From Thermus aquaticus (GTDB lineage Bacteria > Deinococcota > Deinococci > Deinococcales > Thermaceae), in assembly GCF_001280255.1 (NCBI RefSeq), contig NZ_LHCI01000106.1:1746206-1810205 (forward strand): a DNA stretch of 64,000 nucleotides, written 5' to 3'. This document shows positions 7,541 to 14,571 of the stretch, piece by piece. The position numbers and the translations under genes are program-made. Each line of letters opens with the position of its first letter. Within the stretch, counting starts at the first letter, position 1. A model generated the notes under the pieces. That model did no database searches, was not told where the DNA came from, and saw only the letters and a list, made by a program, of their open reading frames with translations.

Positions 7541-7546
7541 CCCCGT

Positions 7547-7792
7547 ATGAGGGGAAGGCACCTGGCCCTGGTGAGGCCGCCCCTGAAGCGGCGGCTCAAG
7601 GCCCTGGGCGTGGAGGCCCTGGAGCCCGGGGAGGAGACCCGGACCGTGCGAATACGCGGGCCCCGGCACCTCTTCCGGGTCCTCGAGGGCCTGTCCCCCA
7701 AGGAGCGGGGGCAGGCCCTTCTCAGGGGCCTCAAGGTGGAGCACTATTGGTGGGAGCCCGCGGAAGAAGAGGAGGTGGAGGAGGAAGCGTGA
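7547..7792 (+). CDS. Small basic/acidic hypothetical protein upstream of the integrase
   Basis: An 81-residue protein starting 6 nt after a TAGAAT -10 box. N-terminal half is basic (MRGRHLALVRPPLKRRLKAL), the C terminus highly acidic (EPAEEEEVEEEA). No family recognised. Encoded first in the integrase transcript, so a regulatory or directionality role is possible but only inferred from position. Overlaps the next ORF by GTGA. Confidence 0.6.
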   Translation: MRGRHLALVRPPLKRRLKALGVEALEPGEETRTVRIRGPRHLFRVLEGLSPKERGQALLRGLKVEHYWWEPAEEEEVEEEA

Positions 7793-7926
7793 GGTGGCTT
7801 TGGCGGCTTCTCAGGCTCATAGGGGACGTGAAGGCCCTCTCCCGGGGGCGGCTTCCCAAGCGCCTGGCCTGGAGGTGGGCCAAGAGGACCCTGAGGCGGG
7901 CGGGAAGGCGAAGGGGGTGGTGGTGA
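7789..7926 (+). CDS. Very small Arg-rich protein
   Basis: A 45-residue ORF from a GTG that overlaps the previous stop (GTGA) and ends by overlapping the integrase ATG (TGATG). Composition is extremely basic (LAWRWAKRTLRRAGRRRGWW at the end). Support comes from perfect coupling on both sides. It may bind nucleic acid; no family recognised. Confidence 0.45.
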   Translation: MRWLWRLLRLIGDVKALSRGRLPKRLAWRWAKRTLRRAGRRRGWW

Positions 7927-9176
7927 TGGCCCGGCGGGCCACTCGAGGCACGGGCACGGTCTTCTTCAGCAAGGAGCGGCGGAGGTGGATGGCCCAACTG
8001 ACGGTGGGGCATGACCCGAAGACGGGCCGCCCCAAGAAGCTCACCCGGTCTTTCCCCACCAAGCGGGAGGCGGAAGCCTGGCGGCAAGAGATGGCCCTCA
8101 AGCACTTCCGGGGCCTCCTCGCCCCTCCCGAGGCCATCACCGTCCGGGACTTCGCCCAAAGCTGGCTTGAGCGGAAGGCCCGGGAGGTGAGACCCAGGAC
8201 CCTCTTCCTCTACCGGAAGGAGCTGGCCTACGCCCTGCCCTCCCTCGAGGACCCCCAGGCCAAGGACCCCTTGGGGCGGGCCCGGCTCCAAGCGGTGAAC
8301 CCCAGGGACATCCGGGCCGTCATTGACGGGCTCCTGAACCGCGGGCTTTCCCTGAGGACCGTGAAGAAGGTGCGGGAGAAGCTTAACGCCATCTTTGAGG
8401 AGGCCTTGGCCCTCGAGCTGGTGGCCCGGAACCCCGTGGCCCCGGTCAAGGTTCGGGGCGGGTTGGAGCAGGAGAGGGAGAAGCCCGGAAGGACCCTGGA
8501 GACCTGGGAGATAGAGGCCCTTTTGGCCGCCCTGGATGCCCACCCGGACCCCCGCACGGCCCTCGTCCTCAGGCTCTGCCTCTCCTGCGGCCTCAGGAAG
8601 GGGGAGGCCCTGGGCCTCCAGTGGGAGGACATAGACCTGGAGAAGGGGCTCCTCTACGTGCGGCGAACCTGGTCTTTTGACGGGGCCCGCACCGCCATCT
8701 CTGACCCCAAGACCGCGAGCGGCAAGCGGGCGGTACCCATCCCCAGCAAGACCCTGGCCCGCCTCGAGGGCTACCGGGAGTGGTGGCGGGAGCGGCTTGG
8801 AAGCTACCCACCCCCCTCCTTTTGGGTATTCCCCGGGGTCAACGGCCAAGAACCCCTCGGCTACAACACCCCAAACCGGGCGCTAACCCGCATCCTGAAG
8901 CGCCTAGGCCTGCCCCCTGCCCGAGTGCACGACTTGAGGCACACCTACGGCTCCATGCTCCTGGCCCGAGGGGCCCCCGTGGAGCTGGTGTCTGAGCGCA
9001 TGGGGCACACCAGCCCCAGCATCACCTTCAACAACTACCGGCACATGTTTTCCGAGGAGCGCCAAACCCACATCTTTGACCCCGAGGACTTCGTGGCCGC
9101 AAGCGGCGGGGGTAAGAGGCCCGAGGTTTACGTCTTTGACCCGGAGGACTACCTGGGGCCTCGAGGGCAGGCCTGA
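7926..9176 (+). CDS. int: Tyrosine recombinase (integrase) of the element
   Basis: A 416-residue site-specific recombinase. I chose ATG 7926 because it follows the coupled TGATG junction and gives the usual start of this family (N-terminal arm-binding domain with GTGTVFFSKERRRWMA, then a SAM-like core-binding domain at about residues 75-170). The catalytic domain has Arg in LSCGLRKGEALGLQW (about 223), HDLRHTYGSML (about 335), a second histidine in ERMGHTSPS and the nucleophile Tyr in FNNYRHMFS (about 370). It abuts the 3' end of tRNA-Arg, so that tRNA is the probable attachment site. Members of this family integrate phages and integrative elements. Confidence 0.95.
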   Translation: MARRATRGTGTVFFSKERRRWMAQLTVGHDPKTGRPKKLTRSFPTKREAEAWRQEMALKHFRGLLAPPEAITVRDFAQSWLERKAREVRPRTLFLYRKELAYALPSLEDPQAKDPLGRARLQAVNPRDIRAVIDGLLNRGLSLRTVKKVREKLNAIFEEALALELVARNPVAPVKVRGGLEQEREKPGRTLETWEIEALLAALDAHPDPRTALVLRLCLSCGLRKGEALGLQWEDIDLEKGLLYVRRTWSFDGARTAISDPKTASGKRAVPIPSKTLARLEGYREWWRERLGSYPPPSFWVFPGVNGQEPLGYNTPNRALTRILKRLGLPPARVHDLRHTYGSMLLARGAPVELVSERMGHTSPSITFNNYRHMFSEERQTHIFDPEDFVAASGGGKRPEVYVFDPEDYLGPRGQA

Positions 9177-9179
9177 GCC

Positions 9180-9200
9180 GTAAGCTAACGGTAAGCTAAC
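9180..9200. repeat. Tandem GTAAGCTAAC repeats (integrase arm-site candidates)
   Basis: GTAAGCTAAC occurs at 9180-9189 and 9191-9200, an 11-bp period, between the integrase stop and the tRNA. Short tandem repeats beside att sites often bind the integrase N-terminal domain; this role is inferred. Confidence 0.45.
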
Positions 9201-9205
9201 AGGCC

Positions 9206-9240
9206 CGCCCCCCGGCCACGCTACCGGGGGGCGAAGTTTT
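9206..9240 (+). terminator. Hairpin terminator after the integrase
   Basis: A perfect 10-bp stem CGCCCCCCGG / CCGGGGGGCG (9206-9215 with 9224-9233, 8-nt loop) is followed by AAGTTTTG. It would end integrase transcription and separates it from the oppositely transcribed tRNA genes. Confidence 0.65.
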
Positions 9241-9252
9241 GCGTCTCCATCG

Positions 9253-9328
9253 TGGCGGGCCCGGAGGGATTCGAACCCCCGACCTACCGCTTAGAAGGCG
9301 GCTGCTCTGTCCACTGAGCTACGGGCCC
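9253..9328 (-). tRNA. tRNA-Arg(UCU)
   Basis: A 76-nt cloverleaf on the minus strand with encoded CCA. Acceptor GGGCCCG pairs with CGGGCCC; anticodon loop CTTCTAA gives UCU; T arm contains GGTTCGAATCC. Its 3' end adjoins the integrated element and is the likely attB side. Third in the tRNA-Pro/Gly/Arg transcript. Confidence 0.95.
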
Positions 9329-9360
9329 AAGCGAAGGGCCGGGGCTGAGCCCCGGCCTGG

Positions 9361-9436
9361 TGGAGCGGGAGACGGGACTCGAACCCGCGACCCTCGGCTT
9401 GGAAGGCCGATGCTCTACCAACTGAGCTACTCCCGC
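9361..9436 (-). tRNA. tRNA-Gly(UCC)
   Basis: A 76-nt cloverleaf on the minus strand with encoded CCA. Acceptor GCGGGAG / CTCCCGC; anticodon loop CTTCCAA gives UCC; T loop GGTTCGAGTCC. Lies 32 nt from tRNA-Arg and 1 nt from tRNA-Pro. Confidence 0.95.
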
Positions 9437-9437
9437 G

Positions 9438-9514
9438 TGGTCGGGGCGGCCCGATTTGAACGGGCGACCCCCTGCTCCCAAAGCAGGTGCGCTACCGGCC
9501 TGCGCTACGCCCCG
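9438..9514 (-). tRNA. tRNA-Pro(UGG)
   Basis: A 77-nt cloverleaf on the minus strand with encoded CCA. Acceptor CGGGGCG / CGCCCCG; anticodon loop TTTGGGA gives UGG; T loop GTTCAAATC. First gene of the tRNA transcript. Confidence 0.95.
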
Positions 9515-9535
9515 GGCCGTGGCCACCCACAGGCC

Positions 9536-9564
9536 ACGATAGCACCTCATCCAAAGGGGGTCAA
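9536..9564 (-). promoter_or_regulatory. Promoter of the tRNA operon
   Basis: On the minus strand TTGACC (9564-9559) and TATCGT (9541-9536) are separated by 17 bp, a near-consensus promoter about 22 nt upstream of tRNA-Pro. It lies back to back with the tatA -10 box. Confidence 0.7.
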
Positions 9565-9571
9565 GGCGTGG

Positions 9572-9577
9572 TATCAT
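9572..9577 (+). promoter_or_regulatory. -10 box of leaderless tatA
   Basis: TATCAT ends 6 nt before the tatA ATG at 9584, supporting both the start choice and a leaderless transcript. Confidence 0.6.
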
Positions 9578-9583
9578 GACCCC

Positions 9584-9733
9584 ATGCGCTTAGGACCGCT
9601 GGAAATCCTCCTCATCCTCCTGGTCATCCTGCTCCTCTTCGGCGCCAAGAGGCTCCCCGAGCTGGCCCGGGGCATCGGCCAGTCGGCTCGGGAGTTTAAG
9701 AAGGGCCTGCAGGAGGGGGAGGAGAAGAAGTAA
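9584..9733 (+). CDS. tatA: Twin-arginine translocase subunit TatA/E
   Basis: A 49-residue protein with the full TatA signature: a short N terminus (MRLGPLEI), one membrane helix of leucine/isoleucine/valine, the hinge [17 protein letters not shown] and an amphipathic helix ending in lysines. TatA oligomers form the pore for export of folded proteins across the inner membrane. It is at the short end of the family. Start ATG 9584 is fixed by the TATCAT -10 box. No tatC is adjacent. Longer upstream frame at this locus runs through the tRNA genes and is not coding. Confidence 0.9.
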   Translation: MRLGPLEILLILLVILLLFGAKRLPELARGIGQSAREFKKGLQEGEEKK

Positions 9734-9870
9734 GAGCCTAAGGCTTAGGGACTTCCTGAACGATCCCTCCAGGGGCATACAGGCGATAGCCCCCGGGTAC
9801 CGCCACATGGGCCTTCGCCATAGCCCACCTTGGGGCCAAGGGGAAGCCCCGGGGGCACAAACCCCAGGGC
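9734..9870. other. Intergenic region between tatA and the TPR gene
   Basis: Contains CCTAAGGCTTAGG at 9737-9749, an inverted repeat right after the tatA stop whose half-site resembles the element operator at 163-180, and GC-rich inverted segments at 9836-9870 that may end TPR transcription. A 27-codon minus-strand ORF (9738-9821) is possible but has no start signal; it may be a gene remnant. Confidence 0.35.
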
Positions 9871-10944
9871 CTAAAGCCGCTTAAGCACCTCCTCCGCTTC
9901 CTTGTAGCCCGGCTTCAGCTTGAGGGCCTCCTGGCACTGGTAGCGGGCCCCCTCCTTGTCCCCCAGCTTCTCGTTGGCCAGGCAGAGGAGGTAGCGGTAC
10001 TCGGGCTTCTTGGGCTCGAGGCGCGCCGCCACCGTGAGGCGGTTCTTGGCCTTGGCGGCGTCCCCCAAGGCCAGATAGACCTGGCCCAGGTAGTAGTAGG
10101 CGGCGGGGAAGCGCAAAGGCGCCAAGGCCACGGCGTTCTCCAGGGCCACGCCCGCCTCCTTGGGGCGCCCGAGGGAGAGGTAGGCCTGGCCCAGGGTGTA
10201 CCAGCCCTCGGCGTCCAGGGGCTTCAGCTTGTGCCCCTCCTCCAGAACCTGCGCCGCCGCCTCGGGCCTACCCTTCAGGAGAAGGGCGGAGGCGTAACGC
10301 ACCCTCAGGTCCAGGTTCTTGGGGGCCAGGGCCACGGCCTTGGCGTACTGGTCCAAAGCCTCGTCCAGCTTGCCCGAGGCCAGGTAGACCTCCGCCAGGG
10401 CCGAGCGCACCTCTGGGGTGTCCTCGAGGGCCAGGGCCCGCTTAAAGGCTTCCTCGGCCTTGTCCATCTGCCCCAGGAAGGCGTAAACCAGGCCCCGCTG
10501 GGCAAAGATGGGGGCGTACCGAGGATTGATCCTTTCCGCATCCCGCAACACGGAAAGGGCCTGCTCCAGGTAGGCCTTCCCCTTCTCCTTGTCCTCCGAG
10601 GCCCGGTAGAGGGCCACGTAGGCCTCGGAGAGGACCATGTACCCCCCGATGTACCGGGGGTTCCGGGCCACCAGGCCCTTGGCGTTCTCCAAGGCGGGGT
10701 TCAAAAGGCCCATCTTCAGCTGGGCCCGGGCCAGCCAGTAGAGGGCATCGGGGTTCCCTGGGTTCTCCTTCACCGCCCGCTCAAAGAGGCTCAGGGCCGC
10801 CTCGTAGCGCCCCAGGGCGTAGAGCTGGACCCCGGTCTTCAGGGGGTCCTGCTGTACCTGCCGCACCTGCGCCGCCGCAGGGGGCGGGGTCTGGGCCAAG
10901 GTGGGCACTGCCAGCAAGCCTAAGGTCAGAAGCATCCAGCGCAT
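9871..10944 (-). CDS. Secreted tetratricopeptide repeat protein
   Basis: A 357-residue protein with signal peptide MRWMLLTLGLLAVPTLAQ and then about eight TPR units across residues 38-350 (for example ALGRYEAALSLFERAVKENP, YTLGQAYLSLGRPKEAGVAL, ALYWLARAQLKMG). TPR solenoids are protein-protein scaffolds. It is exported to the periplasm or cell surface. A strong AGGAGGAAGG ribosome site precedes the ATG. It starts 10 nt after hslU and probably shares the hslVU transcript, although no functional link is known. Confidence 0.85.
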   Translation of the reverse strand: MRWMLLTLGLLAVPTLAQTPPPAAAQVRQVQQDPLKTGVQLYALGRYEAALSLFERAVKENPGNPDALYWLARAQLKMGLLNPALENAKGLVARNPRYIGGYMVLSEAYVALYRASEDKEKGKAYLEQALSVLRDAERINPRYAPIFAQRGLVYAFLGQMDKAEEAFKRALALEDTPEVRSALAEVYLASGKLDEALDQYAKAVALAPKNLDLRVRYASALLLKGRPEAAAQVLEEGHKLKPLDAEGWYTLGQAYLSLGRPKEAGVALENAVALAPLRFPAAYYYLGQVYLALGDAAKAKNRLTVAARLEPKKPEYRYLLCLANEKLGDKEGARYQCQEALKLKPGYKEAEEVLKRL

Positions 10945-10954
10945 ATCCTTCCTC

Positions 10955-12205
10955 CTACAGCACGAACCGCGTCACGTCCGGCGAGGCGAAGACCGCCTCC
11001 AACCGCTTCTCCACGTAGGCCCGGGTAATCTCCACCCGGCCCAGCTCGGTCTGGAAGCTGACCTCTTCCAGAACCCGCTCCAGCACCGTGGCCAGCCGCC
11101 TGGCCCCGATGTCCTCCAGCTCCTGGTTGGCCCGGTGGGCCGCCTGGGCGATGGCCCAAAGGGCTTCATCCTCAAAGACGAGCTCGGTGCCGTCGGCCCG
11201 CAAGAGCTCCGTGTACTGGCGGATCAGGGAGTTCTCCGGCTCCTTCAGGATGCGGTAGAACTCCTCGGGGCCTAAGGGGGAGAGCTCCACCCGGATGGGG
11301 AAGCGCCCCTGGAGCTCGGGGATCAGGTCCGAGGGCTTGGCCACGTGGAAGGCCCCGGCGGCGATGAAGAGGACGTGTTCCGTGGAGACAGGGCCGATCC
11401 GGGTGGAGACCACCGTGCCCTCCACGATGGGCAACAGGTCCCGCTGCACCCCCTCCCCCGAGACGTCCGGGCCCACGGTGCCCTCCCGGCGGGCCACCTT
11501 GTCGATCTCGTCAATGAAGACGATGCCCTCCTCCTGGGCCCGGCGCCTGGCCTCCTCCTTAAGCTCCTCCTTGTCAATGAGCCGCTCGGCGTGCTGGTTC
11601 TTGAGGACCTCCCTGGCCTCCCGCACCGTCATGCGCCGGCGCACGGGGCGCTTGGGCAGGAGGCCCTTCAGCATGTCCCCCATGCCGCCGAAGGCCTCGC
11701 CCCCCAGGACCCCCATGAAGGGCAGGCCCACCTCCTCCTCCACCTGGACCTCCACGTAAAGCCCGTCCAGGCGGCCTGAGCGCACGTCGGCGATGGAGGC
11801 GCGAAGCAGGGTGGCTAGCTCCTCCTCGGCGAAGGCCAGGGCCTTCTCCTCCACCTTCTTCTTCATCTCCTCCAGCACCAGCTGGTAGCTGGCCTCGGCC
11901 AGGTCGCGGACGATGGCGTCCACGTCCCGGCCCACGTAGCCCACCTCGGTGAACTTGGTGGCCTCCACCTTGACGAAGGGGGCCCCCGCCAGCCGGGCCA
12001 GGCGGCGGGCGATCTCCGTCTTGCCCACCCCCGTGGGGCCGATCATGAGGATGTTTTTGGGGGTGATCTCCCGGGCCACCTCAGGGGGGAGCTTCTTGCG
12101 GCGGTAGCGGTTCCTGAGGGCCACGGCCACCGCCTTCTTGGCGGCCTCCTGGCCCACGATGTGCTTGGAAAGCTCCTTGACGATCTCGGCGGGCGTCAGG
12201 TTCAT
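10955..12205 (-). CDS. hslU: ATP-dependent protease ATPase subunit HslU
   Basis: A 416-residue AAA+ unfoldase, close to the normal family length. It begins [19 protein letters not shown], carries Walker [16 protein letters not shown] at about residue 55, the I-domain insertion, Walker [13 protein letters not shown] near residue 235 and a C-terminal tail ending TRFVL, which inserts into HslV. HslU hexamers unfold substrates and feed them to HslV in the cytoplasm. The start overlaps the hslV stop (ATGA), so the two are translationally coupled. Confidence 0.97.
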   Translation of the reverse strand: MNLTPAEIVKELSKHIVGQEAAKKAVAVALRNRYRRKKLPPEVAREITPKNILMIGPTGVGKTEIARRLARLAGAPFVKVEATKFTEVGYVGRDVDAIVRDLAEASYQLVLEEMKKKVEEKALAFAEEELATLLRASIADVRSGRLDGLYVEVQVEEEVGLPFMGVLGGEAFGGMGDMLKGLLPKRPVRRRMTVREAREVLKNQHAERLIDKEELKEEARRRAQEEGIVFIDEIDKVARREGTVGPDVSGEGVQRDLLPIVEGTVVSTRIGPVSTEHVLFIAAGAFHVAKPSDLIPELQGRFPIRVELSPLGPEEFYRILKEPENSLIRQYTELLRADGTELVFEDEALWAIAQAAHRANQELEDIGARRLATVLERVLEEVSFQTELGRVEITRAYVEKRLEAVFASPDVTRFVL

Positions 12206-12744
12206 GCTTCTCCCAGGGTGAGGACAGTGACCTGGCCGGAGGTGTAGAGGTCCACCTCGGCGGCGATCTTGAGGGCCTCCTCGGCGATCTCCTTGGCGCT
12301 TAGGGCCGAGTGGCGGAAAAGGGCCTTGGCCGCCGCCAGGGCGTAGGGTCCCCCGCTCCCCACCGCCAAAAGGGGCTCCTCGGGGGCGATGACCTCGCCG
12401 CTTCCCGAGAGGAGGACCATGTTTTCCCGGTCGGCGGCCACGATCATGGCCTCTAGGTGGCGGAGCACCCGGTCGGTGCGCCAGAGCTTGGCGGTCTCCA
12501 CCGCCCCCTTGAGGAGGTGGCCCTTGGCCTCCTTGAGCTTCTCCTCAAAGCGCTCCAAAAGGGCCAGGGCATCGGCCACGCCCCCGGCGAAGCCCACCAG
12601 GACCCCTTCGCCCACCTCGAGGCGCCGCACCTTCACCGCCCCCCGTTTCAGGACCGTCTGGCCCAAGGTGACCTGCCCGTCCCCGGCCAGGGCGGTGACC
12701 CCCCCTTTGCGCACGGCCAGGATGGTGGTGCCGTGGATCTCCAC
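12202..12744 (-). CDS. hslV: ATP-dependent protease peptidase subunit HslV
   Basis: A 180-residue proteasome-like peptidase. I chose GTG 12744 rather than the upstream ATG because TATGGT (12756-12751) ends 6 nt before it and it gives a short propeptide (VEIHG) before the catalytic N-terminal threonine of [18 protein letters not shown] and the conserved [17 protein letters not shown] follow. The HslV dodecamer degrades proteins unfolded by HslU. Transcribed divergently from the MoxR gene. Confidence 0.95.
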   Translation of the reverse strand: MEIHGTTILAVRKGGVTALAGDGQVTLGQTVLKRGAVKVRRLEVGEGVLVGFAGGVADALALLERFEEKLKEAKGHLLKGAVETAKLWRTDRVLRHLEAMIVAADRENMVLLSGSGEVIAPEEPLLAVGSGGPYALAAAKALFRHSALSAKEIAEEALKIAAEVDLYTSGQVTVLTLGEA

Positions 12745-12835
12745 AAGGGCACCATATCTCAAAGCCATGAGAAAGACGTTAGCCATGGCCTCAGGGCCAC
12801 AATCCCTCCTTGGCCTTTCCCCTAGACTGGTAAGG
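12745..12835. promoter_or_regulatory. Divergent leaderless promoters of hslV and the MoxR gene
   Basis: Minus-strand TATGGT (12756-12751) lies 6 nt before hslV GTG; plus-strand TAGACT (12823-12828) lies 7 nt before the MoxR GTG at 12836. Clear -35 boxes are not seen. Confidence 0.5.
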
Positions 12836-14224
12836 GTGAAGGCCAGGACTCTAGGCGAGCTCAAGCGAACCTACCCCATGGAAAAGCTTCGGCGCTCGGT
12901 GAAGGACGAGGCCCGGGAAAACCTTTTGGAAAAGCTCAGGCGAAAAGAGCCCCTTTTCCCCGGCATTCACGGCTACGAGGACACGGTGATCCCCGCCCTG
13001 GTCCAGGCCATCCTGGCCAAGCAGAACTTCATCCTCCTGGGCACCCGGGGCCAGGCCAAAAGCCGTATCCTCCGTAGCCTCACGGGCCTCCTGGACGAGG
13101 AGATTCCCGCCCTGGCCACGGAGCTTCGGGACAACCCCCTAAACCCCATCTCCCCCGAGGGCAAGAGGCTTTTGGAGGAGGCCGGGGACGAGGCCCCCAT
13201 CGTTTGGGTGAGGCGGGAGGAGCGGTACGTGGAGAAGCTGGCCACCCCCGACACCACCGTGGCCGACCTCCTAGGCGACATGGACCCCATCAAGGCCGCC
13301 CGCCGGGGCGCGGGCCTGGCCGACCTGGAAAGCATCCACTTCGGCCTCCTTCCCCGGGCCAACCGGGGCATCTTCGCCGTGAACGAGCTCGCCGACCTGG
13401 CCCCCAAGGTCCAGGTGGCCCTCTTTAACATCCTCGAGGAGGGCGACGTCCAGATCCGGGGCTACCCCATCCGCCTCCCCCTGGACGTGTGGCTGGTCTT
13501 CACCGCCAACCCCCAGGACTACACCGCCCGGGGCCGGATCGTCACCCCCCTCAAGGACCGCATCGGCAGCGAGATCCGCACCCACTACCCCCGCTCCTTG
13601 GAGGAAGGGGCCAGGATCAGCGCCCAGGAGGCCTTCCTCCCCGAGGGGGTGGAGGTGCCGGAGTGGATCCGGCTCGCCGTGGAGGCCGTGGCCTTCGCCG
13701 CCCGGGAGGACCGCCGGGTGGACCAGACGGCGGGGGTTTCCCAGCGCCTGGCCATAAGCCTCCTGGAGCTGGTGGCGGCGAGCGCCGAGAGGCGGGCCCT
13801 CCTCCTGGGGGGAAGGCCCGTGGCGAGGCCCCTGGACCTCTACATGGGCCTTCCCGCCATCACCGGCAAGCTGGAGCTGGAGTACGAGGGGGAGCTCCAG
13901 GGGGCGGAGAAGGTGGCCAAGGACCTCATCCAGCGGGCCTTCGGCATGGTCCTCCCCCGCTATCGCCTGAGGACCGAGCCCATCGTGGCCCACTTTGAGG
14001 CCGGCAACCTCCTCACCCTGCCCGAGGACCCCAAGGCGGCCCTGGAGGCCATGGGGGAGGTGCCGGGGCTTTTGGAGGCGGCCGGGGAGCTGGCGGGAAC
14101 GGGCCCTGAGCGGCTGGTCTCCGCCGGGGAGTTCGTCCTCGAGGGCCTGGTGGGCCGAAGGAAGCTCTCCCGGGGGGAGACCAGCTACCAGGCGGCGGAA
14201 AGGACGAGGGGGTATGGCAACTAG
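12836..14224 (+). CDS. MoxR-type AAA+ ATPase
   Basis: A 462-residue ATPase from GTG 12836, a start set by the TAGACT box 7 nt upstream. The P-loop [16 protein letters not shown] lies near residue 60, Walker [15 protein letters not shown] near residue 185 and the sensor region [22 protein letters not shown] near residue 225, as in magnesium-chelatase/MoxR ATPases. The C-terminal 200 residues are helical. MoxR ATPases work with VWA proteins as metal-insertion or protein-maturation chaperones; the VWA partner is encoded at 14568, with a nucleotidyltransferase gene lying between. Overlaps the next start by 11 nt. Confidence 0.88.
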   Translation: MKARTLGELKRTYPMEKLRRSVKDEARENLLEKLRRKEPLFPGIHGYEDTVIPALVQAILAKQNFILLGTRGQAKSRILRSLTGLLDEEIPALATELRDNPLNPISPEGKRLLEEAGDEAPIVWVRREERYVEKLATPDTTVADLLGDMDPIKAARRGAGLADLESIHFGLLPRANRGIFAVNELADLAPKVQVALFNILEEGDVQIRGYPIRLPLDVWLVFTANPQDYTARGRIVTPLKDRIGSEIRTHYPRSLEEGARISAQEAFLPEGVEVPEWIRLAVEAVAFAAREDRRVDQTAGVSQRLAISLLELVAASAERRALLLGGRPVARPLDLYMGLPAITGKLELEYEGELQGAEKVAKDLIQRAFGMVLPRYRLRTEPIVAHFEAGNLLTLPEDPKAALEAMGEVPGLLEAAGELAGTGPERLVSAGEFVLEGLVGRRKLSRGETSYQAAERTRGYGN

Positions 14225-14516
14225 CCTGGACCTGGACAAGGAGGCGGTGCTGGAGGCCCTGAGGCCCTACCTCCAGGGCACCGGGACGCGGCTTTACCTC
14301 TTTGGCTCCTGGGCCCGGGGGGAAGGGAGGCGGGCCTCGGATCTGGACCTGGCCCTCCTCTCGGAAAAGCCCCTCGAGGACCTCATGCCCCTCCTCAGGG
14401 AGGCTTTGGAGGAGGCCAGGGTGGTGCGGCGGGTGGACCTGGTGGACCTGGCCGAGGCCGAGCCCGCCTTCCGGGAGCGGGTGCTCAGGGAAGGGGTGCT
14501 ATGGGCCGAGTTCTAG
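14214..14516 (+). CDS. MNT-type minimal nucleotidyltransferase
   Basis: A 100-residue member of the small nucleotidyltransferase family: [19 protein letters not shown] supplies the GS motif and D.D metal-binding pair near residues 33-50. In most genomes such genes pair with a HEPN-domain ribonuclease, the MNT protein neutralising the toxin by nucleotidylation. Here the expected HEPN gene is reduced to a remnant (14501-14571). The gene overlaps the MoxR gene by 11 nt and sits between MoxR and VWA genes, so it may have been inserted there or recruited. Confidence 0.85.
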   Translation: MATSLDLDKEAVLEALRPYLQGTGTRLYLFGSWARGEGRRASDLDLALLSEKPLEDLMPLLREALEEARVVRRVDLVDLAEAEPAFRERVLREGVLWAEF

Positions 14517-14571
14517 AGCGCATCCAAACTACACCCGCCTCATGGAGTCCGTCCTTGGGAGGTTAAGGTGA
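14501..14571 (+). pseudogene. Remnant of the HEPN partner of the MNT gene
   Basis: Immediately overlapping the MNT stop, ATG 14501 begins MGRVLERIQ, which matches the usual start of HEPN partner proteins, but the frame ends after 21 codons at 14566. In another frame the same DNA ends NYTRLMESVLGRLR before a stop at 14571. This looks like the head and tail of a gene with the middle deleted. The identification rests on the short head sequence and on the family's usual gene order. Confidence 0.45.

Larger units (their letters stand above)
7329..7546. other. Intergenic region with phased A-tract repeats
   Basis: This 218-bp non-coding stretch holds two CCTCGAGG octamers (about 7350 and 7386), the GGCGGCAAAA repeat array (7409-7470) and a promoter close to the next start. 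An ORF can be read through part of it but has no coding character. Confidence 0.6.
1..9252 (+). mobile_element. Right part of an integrated element at tRNA-Arg(UCU)
   Basis: A single-direction operon of DNA-replication and recombination genes ends in a tyrosine integrase that lies against the 3' end of tRNA-Arg, the classic position of an element integrated at a tRNA gene. Visible cargo is HTH protein, RecT-like protein, primase, helicase, Hjc-like resolvase and DNA methyltransferase. No phage structural, lysis or conjugation genes are present in this part, so it could be a satellite, an integrated plasmid or the replication module of a larger ICE or prophage. The left end and its att repeat are not in the window; the boundary at 9252 is inferred from the tRNA end. 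Confidence 0.8.

Noticed and set aside
9239..9583. Long plus-strand frame through the tRNA genes into tatA
   Set aside because: It reads antisense through three tRNAs; tatA begins at ATG 9584.
9738..9821. 27-codon minus-strand ORF between tatA and the TPR gene
   Set aside because: No ribosome site or -10 box and no recognisable sequence; mentioned only in the intergenic entry.
12389..12835. N-terminal extension of the MoxR ATPase
   Set aside because: It runs antisense through hslV; the GTG at 12836 has a -10 box at the right distance.
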